NCBI GenBank assembly: GCA_009733775.1
Contig: WOGZ01000137.1
Span: 21,532-85,531, forward strand
Length of the DNA: 64,000 nucleotides
Source of the DNA: Alectoria sarmentosa
Taxonomy: Eukaryota; Ascomycota; Lecanoromycetes; Lecanorales; Parmeliaceae
Reading direction: 5' to 3'
Shown here: one piece after another, positions 45,961 through 58,829 of the stretch
Position numbering within the stretch: position 1 is the stretch's first letter
Layout of the letters: each line of letters opens with the position of its first letter
The notes under the pieces: generated by a model
The model's database searches: none
The model's input: the letters and a program-made list of their open reading frames with translations, nothing else
Told to the model about the DNA's origin: nothing
Made by a program: the position numbers and the translations under genes

Positions 45961-48660
45961 CTTTGCACGTCGGATTGCCCCCCCTCTGCCCGGTGTTAAC
46001 GTAAACATTGTTCCGATATAATTAGCCCCACCATTAACTCGATCAGACATTAACTTTTATCAAAAATTGTCATTGCGGCGAAAATTATAACAAAGATTTT
46101 TTTTAATTAAATCATCATTTATTTATGAAGCTTCAATCGATATTGTTTTTAATGATTAATATAACTTCAAAGATCTTTATTAAGTTATTAATAATAAGAT
46201 TAATTAACACAATATCAAAATTGATGTTCGATATCACGAAAATCTGGAATATTCCTTACGTTTTTTAATTTATATACGTCAATAACGACGATAATAATAT
46301 AAAAGACTTTTTATATATAAATTCATTAATTGATGATAAAAAAAGATTTGTTACATTGTTGAAAATCGAATTAAAATTCAAAAAATAAAAAAATTGAGAA
46401 AATGATGTCAAAATGAAATTATATCGAAAACGCTCAGATATAAAAAGTCTTTTACGTCAAATATGAGAAAAGGGACATCGAGTTTCTACTGCAAATACAC
46501 TCAAAAATCGATATCATTACCTTTTTTAAACTCGTTAAAGCGTCTTACATTTGCTCTCTCTCGAAACACTTAAATAAAATGCTTATATTTCTCGAACCCA
46601 TTTATATCAATCTTATTTTTATTGATATCGATATAATTATAACTCGTTTATTTTATAAAAAACGTGTTCAAATCAAGACTTTTCGCGATATTATCGATAT
46701 ATCTTATAATAATATTAAATAAGCCGTGAATTAATCTCGTTTTATTATTTATTGTATTTGCGATATATTAATTATTTCGAAAAAAAATCGTAAAGACTTT
46801 AAGCGTTTATTGAATATATCGATTAAAGATCGTTTTATTAAATTTATTCAATCTTCGACTAAGAGATGATGAATAACATTCGACAAATTTATTACACATT
46901 AAGGTTTTATTTATTTCGCATTTATCATTGCTCGTTATCTTAAAAAAACGGGTTTTCATCGTTGTCTCGCCGTACTTAAACCTTAATTGATTAATAAATA
47001 AAAAATAAATCGTCTTGATTGAGTCTTAAAGTATATAAATTAAAACTTTATCGATTAAACACGCGTCGTATTCACGAACGAATCAATAATATAAAATGAA
47101 GATATGAAACGTTTATTCGTTATACGTTTAATCGGCGAGACTTTTCTATTAAAATGTCTTCGCCCGAAATTCAAGAAGTTTATATACATTATGATCTGAA
47201 AATCGATTATAAATAAACGAATTAAGTCGATGTTGATTTGAGATAAAGATAATTGAGAAAATATGACAATCAAAAAATTAATCGATCATGTTTTGTTTAT
47301 AAGTTATATATAAATTCGATATAAATAATCGTTAATTCTTTGATTTCTTCAATTGTTACACGATTTCTATAAAGATATAAACGTCGATTAACTTTTTATT
47401 TATAATTACGAGATAATCGATTCGAATCTCGATCATTATATCGTCGTGATACAAGATAACGCAAGCATTTATATAATTGTCAAAAGATATATAATGAATA
47501 TCGTATATGAGTTGATTAAGTGTGTAAGAAACACGGGGGAATCGTGTTCTTAAGCTTATTCGCCAAGACAATGCCAAGACACGGCTGGCCTTAGGGTTGA
47601 CCTTAAGGCTGTCCTTAAAGCCGGCCTTAAGACCGGCTTACGTACGTTACGCAGGAGGCTGGTTTTCAACAATAATTATATTCACTCAAAACGCGCTTTA
47701 AACGATTGATATATTCATTATAAAATAAATTATAAACAATTCAAATCTGAATTCAATTGAGAATATGTGAGTTTTTCTTAAAAATCGTATATAAAAACGT
47801 TATTTTCGTTTTTATATTAAAGAAGAAATGCATCGTGCAATTGAAAAAAAATGAATTATGCTACGTTTCATTAATTTCGCTTTAATTATTAAATTAATAT
47901 TTGCTCGTTATCGTGATATTATCGTTATTAATGATAAAACGATTAAATATTAAAGAACATATTATAATAACAATGTAATGACGAGAAATTAATTTTTTTC
48001 GAGACGATGTAACAACGAGATTTTTGATTTTTTTGAAACGATAATGAGGTTTTAATGTATTTACCGCTATGTTTCAACTTATATACTCTTGTTACATCTA
48101 TTTTTATATACAAATCCAAACGATGTGGTTGTCTTTCAGTTGTCAAGACATCATAATCATTAATAGAGAGACAATTCGCTGTGAAAAGACCCTATATACG
48201 AATTACCCCGCAAAGAACTTTATACGTTTAAGGCTCAGTTAGAAAAATCGTCACTCGAGGCCCTCAGCCCCGAAATGAATTAGCGGTTTTACGTCATCTT
48301 GATGTCGTTATTTATTAATAAATACGTATATAAAATCACGTTTAAATCAATAAACCTCATTTAATGAAAAATCAAATTTTTAATCTATTAATTTTCTTTT
48401 ATTCTTAATTTTTTTTTTAAATTATTATAAAATACATTAAATATATTCAATATTAACATTTTTTCGAAAATATATATTAAACTTAAATACATTAACAATG
48501 TAACTTTAATTCGGCAAAAAAACATTATATATATTTAATAACGTAAATATTAAATTGTATGTTTGTAAACGAAAAGAAAAAAAGAAAAAAGAAAAATTAG
48601 TAAACTATATTAATAAAAAAATAACATCATGTTTTTGATTTTAAATAAGGTACGTAACTA
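45961..48660. repeat. AT-rich, RIP-like block (degenerate repeat DNA)
   Basis: From about 46010 the sequence becomes strongly AT-rich with many TATA, AATTA and TAAT words, stops in every frame, and C mostly in CpG or CpT rather than CpA, as expected after RIP. GC-richer islands remain at about 47540-47660 and 48180-48290. I could not identify the original element or find LTRs or TIRs. It ends abruptly near 48660. Confidence 0.7.
47590..47642. repeat. GC-rich cluster of inverted CCTTAAGG/GCCGGC words in the AT block
   Basis: Words such as GGCCTTAGGG, CCTTAAGGCTG and GCCGGCCTTAAGACCGGC lie end to end, with several internal palindromes (CCTTAAGG, GCCGGC). The composition contrasts sharply with the surrounding AT-rich DNA. 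Confidence 0.6.
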
Positions 48661-48769
48661 TATCAAGTTGTGTTAAATAAGTCAAAAGCAAGGAGGAAGT
48701 TCGGTGAATCGAAGTTCATAAATTGATATCGAGAAAGGGTGCCTATACGATTCTAGCGGGCTTGCTGTG

Positions 48770-48840
48770 CACACCCTTGCCGTCGATCATTACGCTAGCA
48801 TTTGAGAGCGCTCGAGTCGACTGGTAGCTCCCTTCTTCAA
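48770..48840 (+). repeat. 71-bp dispersed repeat, copy B
   Basis: The partner of 32119-32188. It lies 87 bp upstream of the CFT1 start codon, at the right edge of the AT-rich block. Confidence 0.8.
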
Positions 48841-48926
48841 CATCACTTCTTCTACATCACTCACGGTCTTTACGATATTTCCTCCAACCCGCTTGATGAG
48901 CCCGTCATCAGTGTCACGCTTTGATA

Positions 48927-51900
48927 ATGCAGTGCTATACGGAGCTCACCCCTCCAACAGCAGTGACACATTCTTTAGCACTGCCCTTTCTATCGGCCTC
49001 CGCGAACAACCTCGTCATTGCAAAGACATCTCTACTACTGATCTTCTCGTTAAAGTCAGTCCTTACGAATATCGACGATCATCCGACCCGAAATGTCCTG
49101 GTGTCGAGCCAAACCCAGCGAGAGGACGCCAACGGTCCCGATTCCTCCTTCCCCCATTCTGCAACCGCGAAAGGCGATCGTCTCCATACAACTAAGTTAG
49201 TTTTGGTAGCACAGTTTGAGCTCGCGGGAACTATCACCTCTCTCGCTCGCGTTAAGATTTTAAGATCCAAGTCTGGCGGCGAGGCTCTGTTGGTCGCTCT
49301 CAGGGATGCTAAACTTAGCTTGGTGGAATGGGACCCGGAAAGATACAGCATCTCCACGATATCCATACATTACTATGAACGTGAAGATATATTGGGTAGT
49401 CCATGGGAACCTGATTCGGGATCATGTGTCAACGACTTAAGTGTGGATCCAAGCAGTAGATGTGCAGCTCTGAAATTTGGGGTCAGGCACCTGGCAATAA
49501 TACCATTCCACCAAATCGGGGATGACCTCATTATGGATGACTATGATGCTGAGTTGGATGGAGAGCGGCCAGATAGGAAGCAATCTATCTCCAAATCGGC
49601 TGCCGAAGGTGGAACAGATGAGAGAACCCCCTATGCTGCGTCCTTTGTACTATCATTGCTGGCTCTCGACCCTTCTCTATCTCATCCGATACATCTTTCC
49701 TTTCTATATGAATATCGGGATCCTACATTCGGTATTTTGTACTCGCAAGGTGCCACATCGTTAGGCTTGCTTCATGAGCGACGCGACAATATTTCTTTTG
49801 CAGTCTACACTCTGGATCTGGAGCAGCGCGCTTCGACGACTTTATCATCGGTCAGTAATCTTCCATATGACCTTTTCGCGGTGGTACCTCTTTCACGGCT
49901 TGTCGGAGGAGCTTTGCTAGTGGGCGGAAATGAGATGATCCATGTCGACCAGTCTGGCAAAACCAATGGCGTCGCTATCAACGACTTTGCTAAGCAATCG
50001 ACAACATTCTCGATGCTCGACCAGTCCGATCTGAACATGAGATTGGAAAATTGCGTAGTCAAGCAACTCGGTCTTGAAAACAGCGATCTACTAATCATAC
50101 TCAACACTGGTGAACTTGCCATACTTTCTTTCAAGATTGATGGTAGATCTGTATCTGGACTTTCAGTTCGTCGCATGAAAGACATGAACGGCGGAAACGC
50201 CATTCATGCTGGAGCGTCATGCGCATCAATCGTTGGACGCGGTAGGATGTTTGTCGGCAGCGAGGACTCAGATCCTCTAGTTCTTGGCTGGTCTCGAAAA
50301 TCAGATCGCTTGAAACGGAAACCCTCTCGAACGCAGATGAACATTGACGGCGATGAGGATGAAGTAGACGTTGATGAGGAAGAGATTGACGAGGACGACG
50401 ATGACTTGTATGCTGAGACCAAGCCCGAGATAAAGCGCCAGGAGCAAATATCGTTACTATCAGATGCAGACGCGGTGGAAGATTACACGTTCCGTGTGCA
50501 TGATTCGATGGCAAACTTTGGACCGATGAGCGATGTAGCAATACGGCATTCGCCCACTACAGATACGAACCCTGCATCAAATACCCAGTCTAGTACTGCG
50601 CTCCTGGTCGCGAGCGGACGTGGTAGAGCTGGAGGGCTTACAAATTTCCAGCGTGGGGTTACCATGACACAGGTAGACCAACCCAAGATCCAGAACGCAT
50701 ATGGTGTGTGGTCGATCTGTACCAAGCGAAGTCAAGAAGACGGCCGCGGCAGTGCATACGACGAATACATAATTGCCTCTGTCGCCAACGATCTAGGTGA
50801 TGAGAAGTCAGCAGTATACTCCATGAGATCCTACGACGGTGACATTGTAGAACTCTTGGAGACGGACCTTGATGCCGACACTGGCGCCACCATTGACGCC
50901 GGAACACTAAATGGGGGAACCAAATTGGTTCAGGTTCTACAAAGTGAATTACGTTCTTATGATCAAGGTGAGTCCGTTCTCGTTTTCTCTCATCTTGACT
51001 TCAGCATTACTGCGGAAAAGAGGGGCAAGAATTGGTGGTCAAGGAGCCATGCTACAGTTCTTGACGGAGCTCAAGGCATAGATGGGGATTATTTTGTTCA
51101 ATCAATGGCAACTCGGCGACGCCACGCAAAGTGTGTAATGGCGAAAGTGTTTTTACATATGTCGATCATGTCTGATAGCATCAATACAAAACCCATTTCA
51201 GCCACCATTAGCCCACTGTATCTACCATGCTTGCTGTGCTGTCTCGACATGTGCTCCGGCACGCTCGCACTGATCAAACCGCTGACTGTCTCAGACCTCG
51301 GTCTCGCTCAGATTTACCCATTGACGGACGAAGAGAGCGATACTGGACCTACAGTCATCAGCGCAAGCTTCGCAGATCCATATGTTCTACTCATCCGAGA
51401 CGATTTTAGCGCTGTTATCCTTACAGCCGATGAGAACGGTGATCTTGACGAAGTATCGCAATCACAAGCATTCAAAGCGGGCAAATGGCAGTCAGGCTCT
51501 CTATACGAAGACTCAAACGACATCCTTCGACTGGAATATCCCGATGAAAGCGAAGACGAAGCAGGTAATGTGCTTATCTTTCTGTTGAATGCAAAGGGAG
51601 GCCTGCAGGTTCGTCAAATATCTCCTTCTTATTACACATGAAGGCTAGGTCTCAACTTTGTTCAATGAGCTGATAGGTCTTGATAGGTATATCGTTTACC
51701 AAACCTAAACAAACCAGTCTACTTCGCAGAGGGCCTTAGCTTCTTGCCGCCATTCTTATCCCCAGAATTTACCGCCCGTCGCTCATCCACCAAAGAGGCT
51801 TTGACCGAGATCCTGGTGGCAGAGCTTGGAGACTCCACCCATAAATCTCCATACATGATCGTACGAGTTCTCGTTGCGGCGCAAAATCCACGTGCTGACC

Positions 51901-54015
51901 GATTCTTAGCTTCGTTCTGCAAATGACGACCTCATCATCTACCAGCCATACCAATCACCCATCGAGGGTAGCAAAGACACATCACTTCGATTTCTCAAAA
52001 TACCGAATCCGCATCTACCGAGCATACCGAACGAAGACGACGCAGATGTCGGAAAGGAACAACAAGAGCGGCGTCAGTATCTTCGATCACTGCACGACGT
52101 TGGCGGCTACAGTGCGGTATTCATGCTGGGACCATCTCCCTGCTTCATCATCAAGTCTGCCTCCAGTCCTCCACAAGTCATCGATTTGTATGGCGGTTCG
52201 GTCAAGAGTTTGACTCAGTTGCATTCCCCGACATGCCACAAGGGTTTCCTCTATATCGATGGAGAAGTAAGTTGAGCAGAACCAAACGCCAGCCAAACGT
52301 GCTGACCAAAGCAGGGCGCAACTCGCGCAGCCCAACTTCCTTCGCAAAGTCAGTACGAGACAGGCTGGGTTACAAGAAGGATACCGCTTGGTGAAGAGGT
52401 CCATGCCCTCACGTATCATGTGGAGATGGATGCCTATGTACTCGGCACAAGCACCATCGTCGACTTCAAGCTACCAGACGACGAGTTCCACAGTCATTGG
52501 ACTGCTGAAGGTATACTGACGATGCAAATCCTTCGAAACGGTATGCAGCCCTACTGACTGGTTCAGAAACCACATTCCTCCCCCAGGTCGAACAAGGCTC
52601 CATCAAACTCCTAGACCACAAATCTCTCTCCATCATCGACAAGTGAGCATCGGACGAGGACATCGCGTCAAAGCCAGACCGCTAACGACTACCAGATACA
52701 CCCTCTTCCCCTCCGAAGTCGTAACCTGCATCCAAACCCTCTCCCTCGAAGTCTCCGAACACACCCACGAACGCCAAAACCTCGTCTGCGTCGGCACCGC
52801 CCTGCTCCGCGGGCCAGACCTGCCGTCCCTCGGCCACATCTACATCTTCGCCGTCATCGCCGTCGTGCCCGAACCCGACCATGCCGAAACCGGCCGCGCC
52901 CTCAAGCTCATTGCGAGAGAAGAAGTCAAAGGCGCCGTGACCTCCCTCTCCGGAATCGGCTCCCAAGGATTCCTGCTCGTGGCGCAGGGCCAGAAATGCA
53001 TGGTCAGGGGATTGAAAGAGGATGGGTCCTTGTTGCCCGTCGCGTTTCTGGACATGCAGTGTTATGTCAGCGTGGTGCGGGAGTTGCAAGGGACGGGGTT
53101 GTGTCTGATGGGGGATGCGGTCAAGGGGGTGTGGTTTTGTGGGTATACGGTACGGCTTGACCTCCTCAATTCTCCTCTTCCTTCTCACCAGTCATGAAGA
53201 GAGGTTGCTGACACCAGATTTGCAGGAGGAACCCTACCAACTCCGCCTCTTCGGCAAATCGCCCCGCGCCATCGAAGTGGTGACCGCCTCCTTCCTGCCT
53301 TCCGACAAACAGCTCTACATGGCCGTCGCGGACGCAGACTGCAACATCCACATCCTCCAATTCGACCCCGAGCGTACGTCTCCTTTGTAACCCCCTTCCC
53401 TTCACCACCTCCCCCCGCTTTTCTTCCCTCCCCCCACACACACTCATACAAAAACAAAAACAAATACGAAACCCCAAAGCCAATCCCCAAAACTAACAAC
53501 CCCCAGATCCCAAATCCCTCTCCGGCCACCTCCTCCTCCACCACACCACCTTCCACACCTCCCACTACCCCTCCACCATGACCCTCCTCCACTCCTCCCC
53601 ATCCACCCCCTCTTCCCCCTCTTCCTCTCCCTCCCCAGCCCCAATCCTACTAACAACGCAATCCGGCTCCCTCGCCCTCCTAACCCCGCTCTCCCCCTCC
53701 GCCCACCGCACCCTCAGCTCGCTGCAATCGCACCTGCAGACCACCTTGTTGCCGCACGCGCTGGGTTTGAACCCGCGCTCCTATCGCCTGCCGAGCAGCA
53801 GCAGCGGGGGAAGCTTGGGGATGATGATGATGGATGGCGGCGGCATGATGGGGCGGGGCGGCGGCGTGGTGGATGGGAATGTGTGTCGGCGGTGGAGGGA
53901 AGGGGGCAGTTGGCGACGGTGGGGGGGTGATGGCGGCGGGGGGGAGGAGGAGGGCGGCGGGGAGGAAGGGGTGCGGAGGCTGTTGAGGGAGGTGGGTGGG
54001 GTGGGGTGGCTTTGA
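48927..54015 (+). CDS. cft1: Cft1/CPSF160, cleavage and polyadenylation factor subunit
   Basis: Large RNA-binding scaffold of the mRNA 3'-end processing complex. Nine exons: 48927-50967, 51295-51608, 51687-51860, 51910-52266, 52315-52510, 52567-52642, 52696-53149, 53226-53373 and 53507-54015, giving 1422 aa with consistent phase. The N-terminus (MQCYTELTPPTAVTHSLALPF) is the Cft1 signature, followed by MMS1-type beta-propeller sequence. Acidic low complexity (DEDEVDVDEEEIDEDDDD) sits near residue 480. The CPSF-A region includes LGLAQIYP, FADPYVLLIRDD, AEGLSFLPPFLSPEF, GKSPRAIEV and ALGLNPRSYRL. The start is the ATG at 48927. Intron 1 is 327 nt and in-frame open. The last exon is Gly-rich and G-run-rich, so its exact C-terminus is less sure. 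Confidence 0.92.
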
Positions 54016-54657
54016 TTTCGTTTTTTGGGGGGGCTGGTTGGTTTGATCTAAGGTTGTTGGGGCTATTGCTGTGTGCTGTGTGTGCTGTGGGGAGGCGCTT
54101 CGATGGTATAATACAGTTTTCTTTATCCTATCTATGGGTATAATATAGCCTGAGCGCCGTCGCTAAACGTGAAGTCGTTTCGGCAAAAGCCAGTTTCTCG
54201 CAAAGGCAATGAGTCACAAGCCGATTGCCGTATGGAGCACCACCTCATACCGTACAATTCCTGCAACATATAGTAGATCTGGCTGCTAGAGTATAATGCA
54301 GCGTTTCATATGATATGTCGCCGCTCGCAAGAAACCCTCGAAGCAGCAATCATGCGTACGCTCCACCAACTCTGAAGGCGTAGCCTTCTTCGGTACCTCC
54401 GACCTTGAAGCACTTGCTCCCATGACAAGCAGTTCCTTAGCAAGCTGTTCGCCAGCAAGTCGCCCCCACGACCTCGGTTCCGATATTCCAACACTCGTCG
54501 GCGTCTCCGCTTCCAAGAAGTCTTGTCCGTCCATATTCACGGGAAGGGTAGAGTGTTCCATCATCGGAAGGGCCGGATCCAATTGCATCTGCGTCAGAGC
54601 ACCTGGAAAACGTGGTGGGCCGGGGTCAGCGATGCTGGAGATAGCCGTTTCAAGGCT
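54016..54657. other. convergent 3' intergenic region
   Basis: 642 bp between the stops of Cft1 and the DUF5315-like gene. On the minus strand it contains a 124-codon frame (54657-54286) directly after, and in phase with, the latter's stop codon. Confidence 0.4.
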
Positions 54658-55560
54658 TCAGGCGCCGCTAAGGAGGGCAAGCACACTCTCGAAGGCTTTG
54701 ACGACTTTGACGTCTAGAGAGAGAGGAGGGGTTGGTTAGCTGTGGACGTGATGGTGGGAAGGAGGGAGGGGGGGGAGGGTAGGGGGGTAAGTACAATGTA
54801 ATCGTTTCTCCTCCAGGCTTTTTTCCTTTTGCTGGACGAATGTCATTCTCGTTCGTAATCTGTAGGGTGTCAGTATGGCGGTTCTAGCATCCAAGACAAT
54901 TTTCTACAGAGTATGACATACCGCTTGCCGGCCCTCTCCTCCTCGCCCACAGCACCAGCAGTCGTCCATGCATTGAAAACCTGCCTTCATTAGCCAAGTT
55001 CCTCAACCTCTGGCTAGTTGCCCAGATCCCCCTCGCAAACCCCCACCCATACACGAAGGGCTAACACTACCACAAAAATGCCTGTGAAAGAGGGAGAGAC
55101 GTACCTCAATCAACTCCCCAAATTCCCCCATGATCCGCTCCTCAACCCGCCTACATTCCTCCATCTTGCCCCAAAACCTCTCCTCCAACCCATCCCAATC
55201 AAACTCCTCGATCTTCTCTTTTGCATTCTCCATATTGTTCTCTCCACTCCCATCCAGCCTTTGCTCTTCGCTGCTCAAAACGTTCCCCACCTGGACCCCC
55301 TCACCCGCATTGGCGTCACCCATCGAGTCCGAGGGCTGATCTACCGACGTATCGGTCGTCTTCGAGCTAGGAGCCCCAGGCGAGCTAGGCTGCAAAGAGG
55401 AGGAGCGGCGTGGGAAATCTGGGTTTGATGATGGTGAGAGGCGGCCTGAGAAGAGGGGGGGTGGTGCTCCTTGGGCGGAGGTAGGGGTGGAGATATGGTC
55501 CGTGGTTGTGTGATTGGTGGTGTTGGCTTTGGGTGTGTTGGGGGTTTGTTCTTGAGACAT
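54658..55560 (-). CDS. DUF5315-like conserved fungal protein
   Basis: Four exons (55560-55105, 54980-54922, 54859-54795, 54713-54658) encode 211 aa. The N-terminal half is Ser/Pro/Thr-rich and disordered. The C-terminal half is a long helical region: FDWDGLEERFWGKMEECRRV, then EERIMGEFGELIEVFNAW, ERAGKR, and finally VKVVKAFESVLALLSGA. This pattern (WD-LEER, F-W, ERA-KR, V-AF-S-L-LL) is what I recall of the fungal DUF5315 family, whose function is unknown. The third intron has a weak GTACTT donor but restores both phase and the conserved last helix. The start is the ATG of MSQEQTP. Confidence 0.65.
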
Positions 55561-56272
55561 GTTGGACGTAGGAGACGTGATGAGGGGAGACGGAAGCAAC
55601 TTAAGGAGAGGACACTGAGATATAGAGAGTGAAGGAGAGAACTTGGTTAACCATTGTTTGGGGTAGATAGGAAGGTTGGTCCTTTGACGTCTGTGGATTG
55701 AAGAGAAAGAGATTTGACAGCAGGAGAGATGTTCTACGCGGTTAGATTGATATGCCCATTATGAGTTCAGAGATGTCCTTGACCTCGAGCTCTGTAAAGC
55801 CCGCTGGAGGTCAGATCTGATCGTAAATGTGGTTGAATCTCGTGGCCTGTGTTGCGGCAATAATTATCCGACGTCTACTACATACATCTGGGCAGCAGAA
55901 CTCCCACCAGAGATAGCAAAATACTCCTCGAGTTACAAGTTTGCATGACGACATTGACACATCTATTGAGCTTACTCGCATGTAACTTTGAAAGGAAAAA
56001 GACTGCTTTCTGGTACGACCTCGTATTAATTATAGAATGCTAAAGAATGGAGATGCCTTTGTCTGTAGAAACCTCAAATATAGAAGTCGAAACTTGACAC
56101 CATGTATTCTCTTGCTCATGTCACGCTGAATCCAGATCCATCATCCTTGAGACGGCAGTCAACCTCCATAGCACCCGCTGATCAAACTCATCTCAGTTCA
56201 AAGATATGCCCTGGGGAATACCGTTTTCATTAACACCGAACGCCATACAACCTCCAATGCCATTTCATCGTC
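55561..56272. other. intergenic region
   Basis: 712 bp upstream of the DUF5315-like gene and downstream of the RING gene, both on the minus strand. No feature beyond the expected promoter and 3' UTR. Confidence 0.4.
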
Positions 56273-57722
56273 TTATCTCTGGCCAGCCTCGAGCTGACCT
56301 GGTGTCGTATTGCCACCGTTAACAATCTCTGGGGCTCCACCTCCAACAGTATCACTGATAGAGTTGTTGTTCCTCCTGAACGGGTTTGACACGCTGGGTA
56401 TCGAAGGAGTCATGCCCCGCATTCTCGATCTCCAAGTGTTTGGTTCTTCAGTCTCGGCCGTGGTTCCATTATTCATAGTCGAAGCTAATGCGCGCTGATT
56501 CGCTGCTGGGCGTCTTGATGGGCGTCGCTGAGAAGGAAACCCGTAGCGATCTCGTGCGTTGTCTTCTATACCGATGTTCAAGAAGCGGCCAGGAAATAGC
56601 ATTCTCGGCCTGCCATTGCTATGACCCATGAAGGCGTACTGAGGTGGATTTGGCATGTCTCCTCTTGCGCCCGCAGGACGGCGGCCAGCGTTTCGTTCAG
56701 CATCTGCAGCGGCCTCGCCTTCTGGACGTGGCTTCGGTACGTAGTAATCGGCTTTGCACAAGGGACAGCAAGCACGACGGCTTGTTAGCCATGGGTCAAG
56801 ACAGCTGGCGTGGAATGCATGACCACATGTCAGTCCTCGAACGTCGTCATCATCTTCGAGGGTGTCCAAGCATATGGCACAGGAGTCACCAGGATTCGCC
56901 AGCATTTCGGTAGGAACAGCCATCTGAATCTGGTCGTCATCGTCGAGCTCTTCCTGTTCTTGGTCTTCCGATGCGATGGCGGCGTTAGGCGTAGCTTCAG
57001 TTGTCCCTTTAGCTTCTTCCGTGATTACCTCGGACTCTGTGGTCCCTGCGTTGTAAATTTGCTGCTCTTTCGAGGCTGAAATGATTTCGGGAGCTTTTGG
57101 AGATTGTGGACTGTCCTTGCTCTCCTCCACCACATGGCTTTCCGCAGGAGTTTCAGGTCTGTTGACTTCTTCTGATTCCTTCGCCATTGCCATTGCTCCA
57201 TCGGCGTTTCTCAGACTAGCGGCCCTACTTGCTGAAGGAGCGGTGACTCCACCAGCAGTAGGAAGACCTTCTTCGGCACGTGTGGTCATCCAAGCTTTGT
57301 ATTTCATCAGGGGAAAGCGCTCGTTGACTTCCTCCATTGACATCAATTTCTTCTCCCTTCTCCGCCTGTGCGCCCTTGGCAACGCAGTCATGTCTATTGG
57401 TTCGCCATTTTCGTCTTGTTGGGCCCGACGATTCCTCTGGTTATATCTGAAACAGTACTTGACGCCAACGATGATCCTGTGAGAGAAACGTTAGCTCATC
57501 TCGTAAAGACGTGGATTCGAATAGGATAAATGGATATTTGAATCCGGGTGGCTAGGAGACTTACCAGAGATTTGTGAAAACGACACCAAAGCCTAGTGCC
57601 ACAAAGAAGAGCAAAGGAGAACTGGTCGGCCCTCCACCGCCGGAGCTGGCAGGCGACGATGTTGCAGTAGGAGCAGCAGAAGCGCTGGTTGGAGGCATTG
57701 TAGACGTTGCTGAGGAGGCCAT
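56273..57722 (-). CDS. membrane-anchored RING-H2 E3 ubiquitin ligase
   Basis: Two exons (57722-57565, 57476-56273) encode 453 aa. The N-terminus is Ser/Ala/Thr-rich and probably lumenal. A single membrane segment covers about residues 35-60 (LLFFVALGFGVVFTNLWIIV, spanning the intron). A basic RHRRREKK-like cytosolic stretch and an acidic linker follow. The RING-H2 finger is at about 252-297: CAICLDTL, then CGHAFHASCLDPWL and CCPLCK, with all eight metal ligands. The C-terminal part is disordered. Membrane RING-H2 proteins of this type ubiquitinate membrane or secretory cargo; the target is unknown. Confidence 0.85.
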
Positions 57723-58829
57723 ATTTGCTCTAGACTGCGGGTGGGGCTCGATTTACTGAAATAGGACTTGGCCGTTCGGGCAAATCATCCAGATATCAAC
57801 GGGTGGACTCAGAATCTTTCTTGAAGGGATCAAGTCGGCTGACGACAGGAAGTGTGAAGTCTTGTGACCGTGATCAAATGTTATATGAGTGCCTTTTCCT
57901 CGTCGCTAGGAGTGCGAATTTGCCATACAGCTCATTGTACGTGTCAGATGGAATGTCGAATGTCGAGGTAAAGTATACTTGGGAATGGAGGGTGGAAGGT
58001 GGCGGGTAGGAGGTTGAAAGGCGAGGTGCGATGCGGTAGATGGTGACGGAAACGAGTCTGACACCGGGGTGATCTTGGAAGAGGGTGGGAGTGGGCCCGT
58101 GTGTTATTATAGTCCAAGGAACGCCATGATGCTCGATCAAAGCGTCGAAGGATAGCAGTGAAAGAGGCGATGGATGAATGGCATCAGACACAATTGATTA
58201 ATCCACGCCCCGTCGCAGCAGTGAATTGCAGTTGTGAAGTGTGAGTAGAGAGAGATGGGGCTGGAATGAAAAGGATTGGAAGTTGGGAGGGCTGATGGCT
58301 GGTGGCGGCAAGATCTCTTTCTCGCCTGAAGGCTGAGCGGGAATTTCCTTGACCTAACGCGAGTCGGAAGCCAACTAAAATTCCCCTCCCCCCCTAAAAG
58401 TACGCCCGGACCCAGCCTGGAACTCGAGATGTCCCGAAGCAGGATGCAGGATACGACTACGAATGTTGATCATCATCTTTCTCCATGGCTCCAGAAGTCT
58501 GTCTACCTTTGCTACCTATTCAGAGTGGCCACGCGTGAGGAACGATAAAAAGACTTGACCCTACTGTTGATTCTCGAGTTGAGGAAATGCGGGCAGAAAG
58601 AGCAGGGTGTGAAATGTGAACTTCTTTTGTTGTGCGGGGTCGATGAATTGGCAAAGCTCGCAACTTGGTCTCATTGGACGGCTTGACCGGACACGTAGAC
58701 GGTCTAGTCCTCATTCATCACCCACCATCACCAGACCATCACACCACCAAGATCATCGGACTGGAAGCTATCTTGCCTCGAAGCTGCAGCATTCTTTATC
58801 ATCGAGTAAATTCTAAAGCCTCGGCCAGC
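57723..58829. promoter_or_regulatory. divergent promoter region
   Basis: 1.1 kb between the RING gene and the cyclophilin gene, which are transcribed away from each other. A 105-codon minus-strand frame (58191-57874) sits in the RING gene's leader and could be an upstream ORF. No named element was recognised. Confidence 0.4.

Noticed and set aside
47356..47577. Frame in the AT-rich block suggestive of a retrotransposon polymerase remnant
   Set aside because: No conserved reverse-transcriptase or integrase motif can be read; too degenerate to assign.
57874..58191. 105-codon minus-strand frame upstream of the RING gene
   Set aside because: No recognisable domain; it could be an upstream ORF in the leader, but there is not enough to call a gene.
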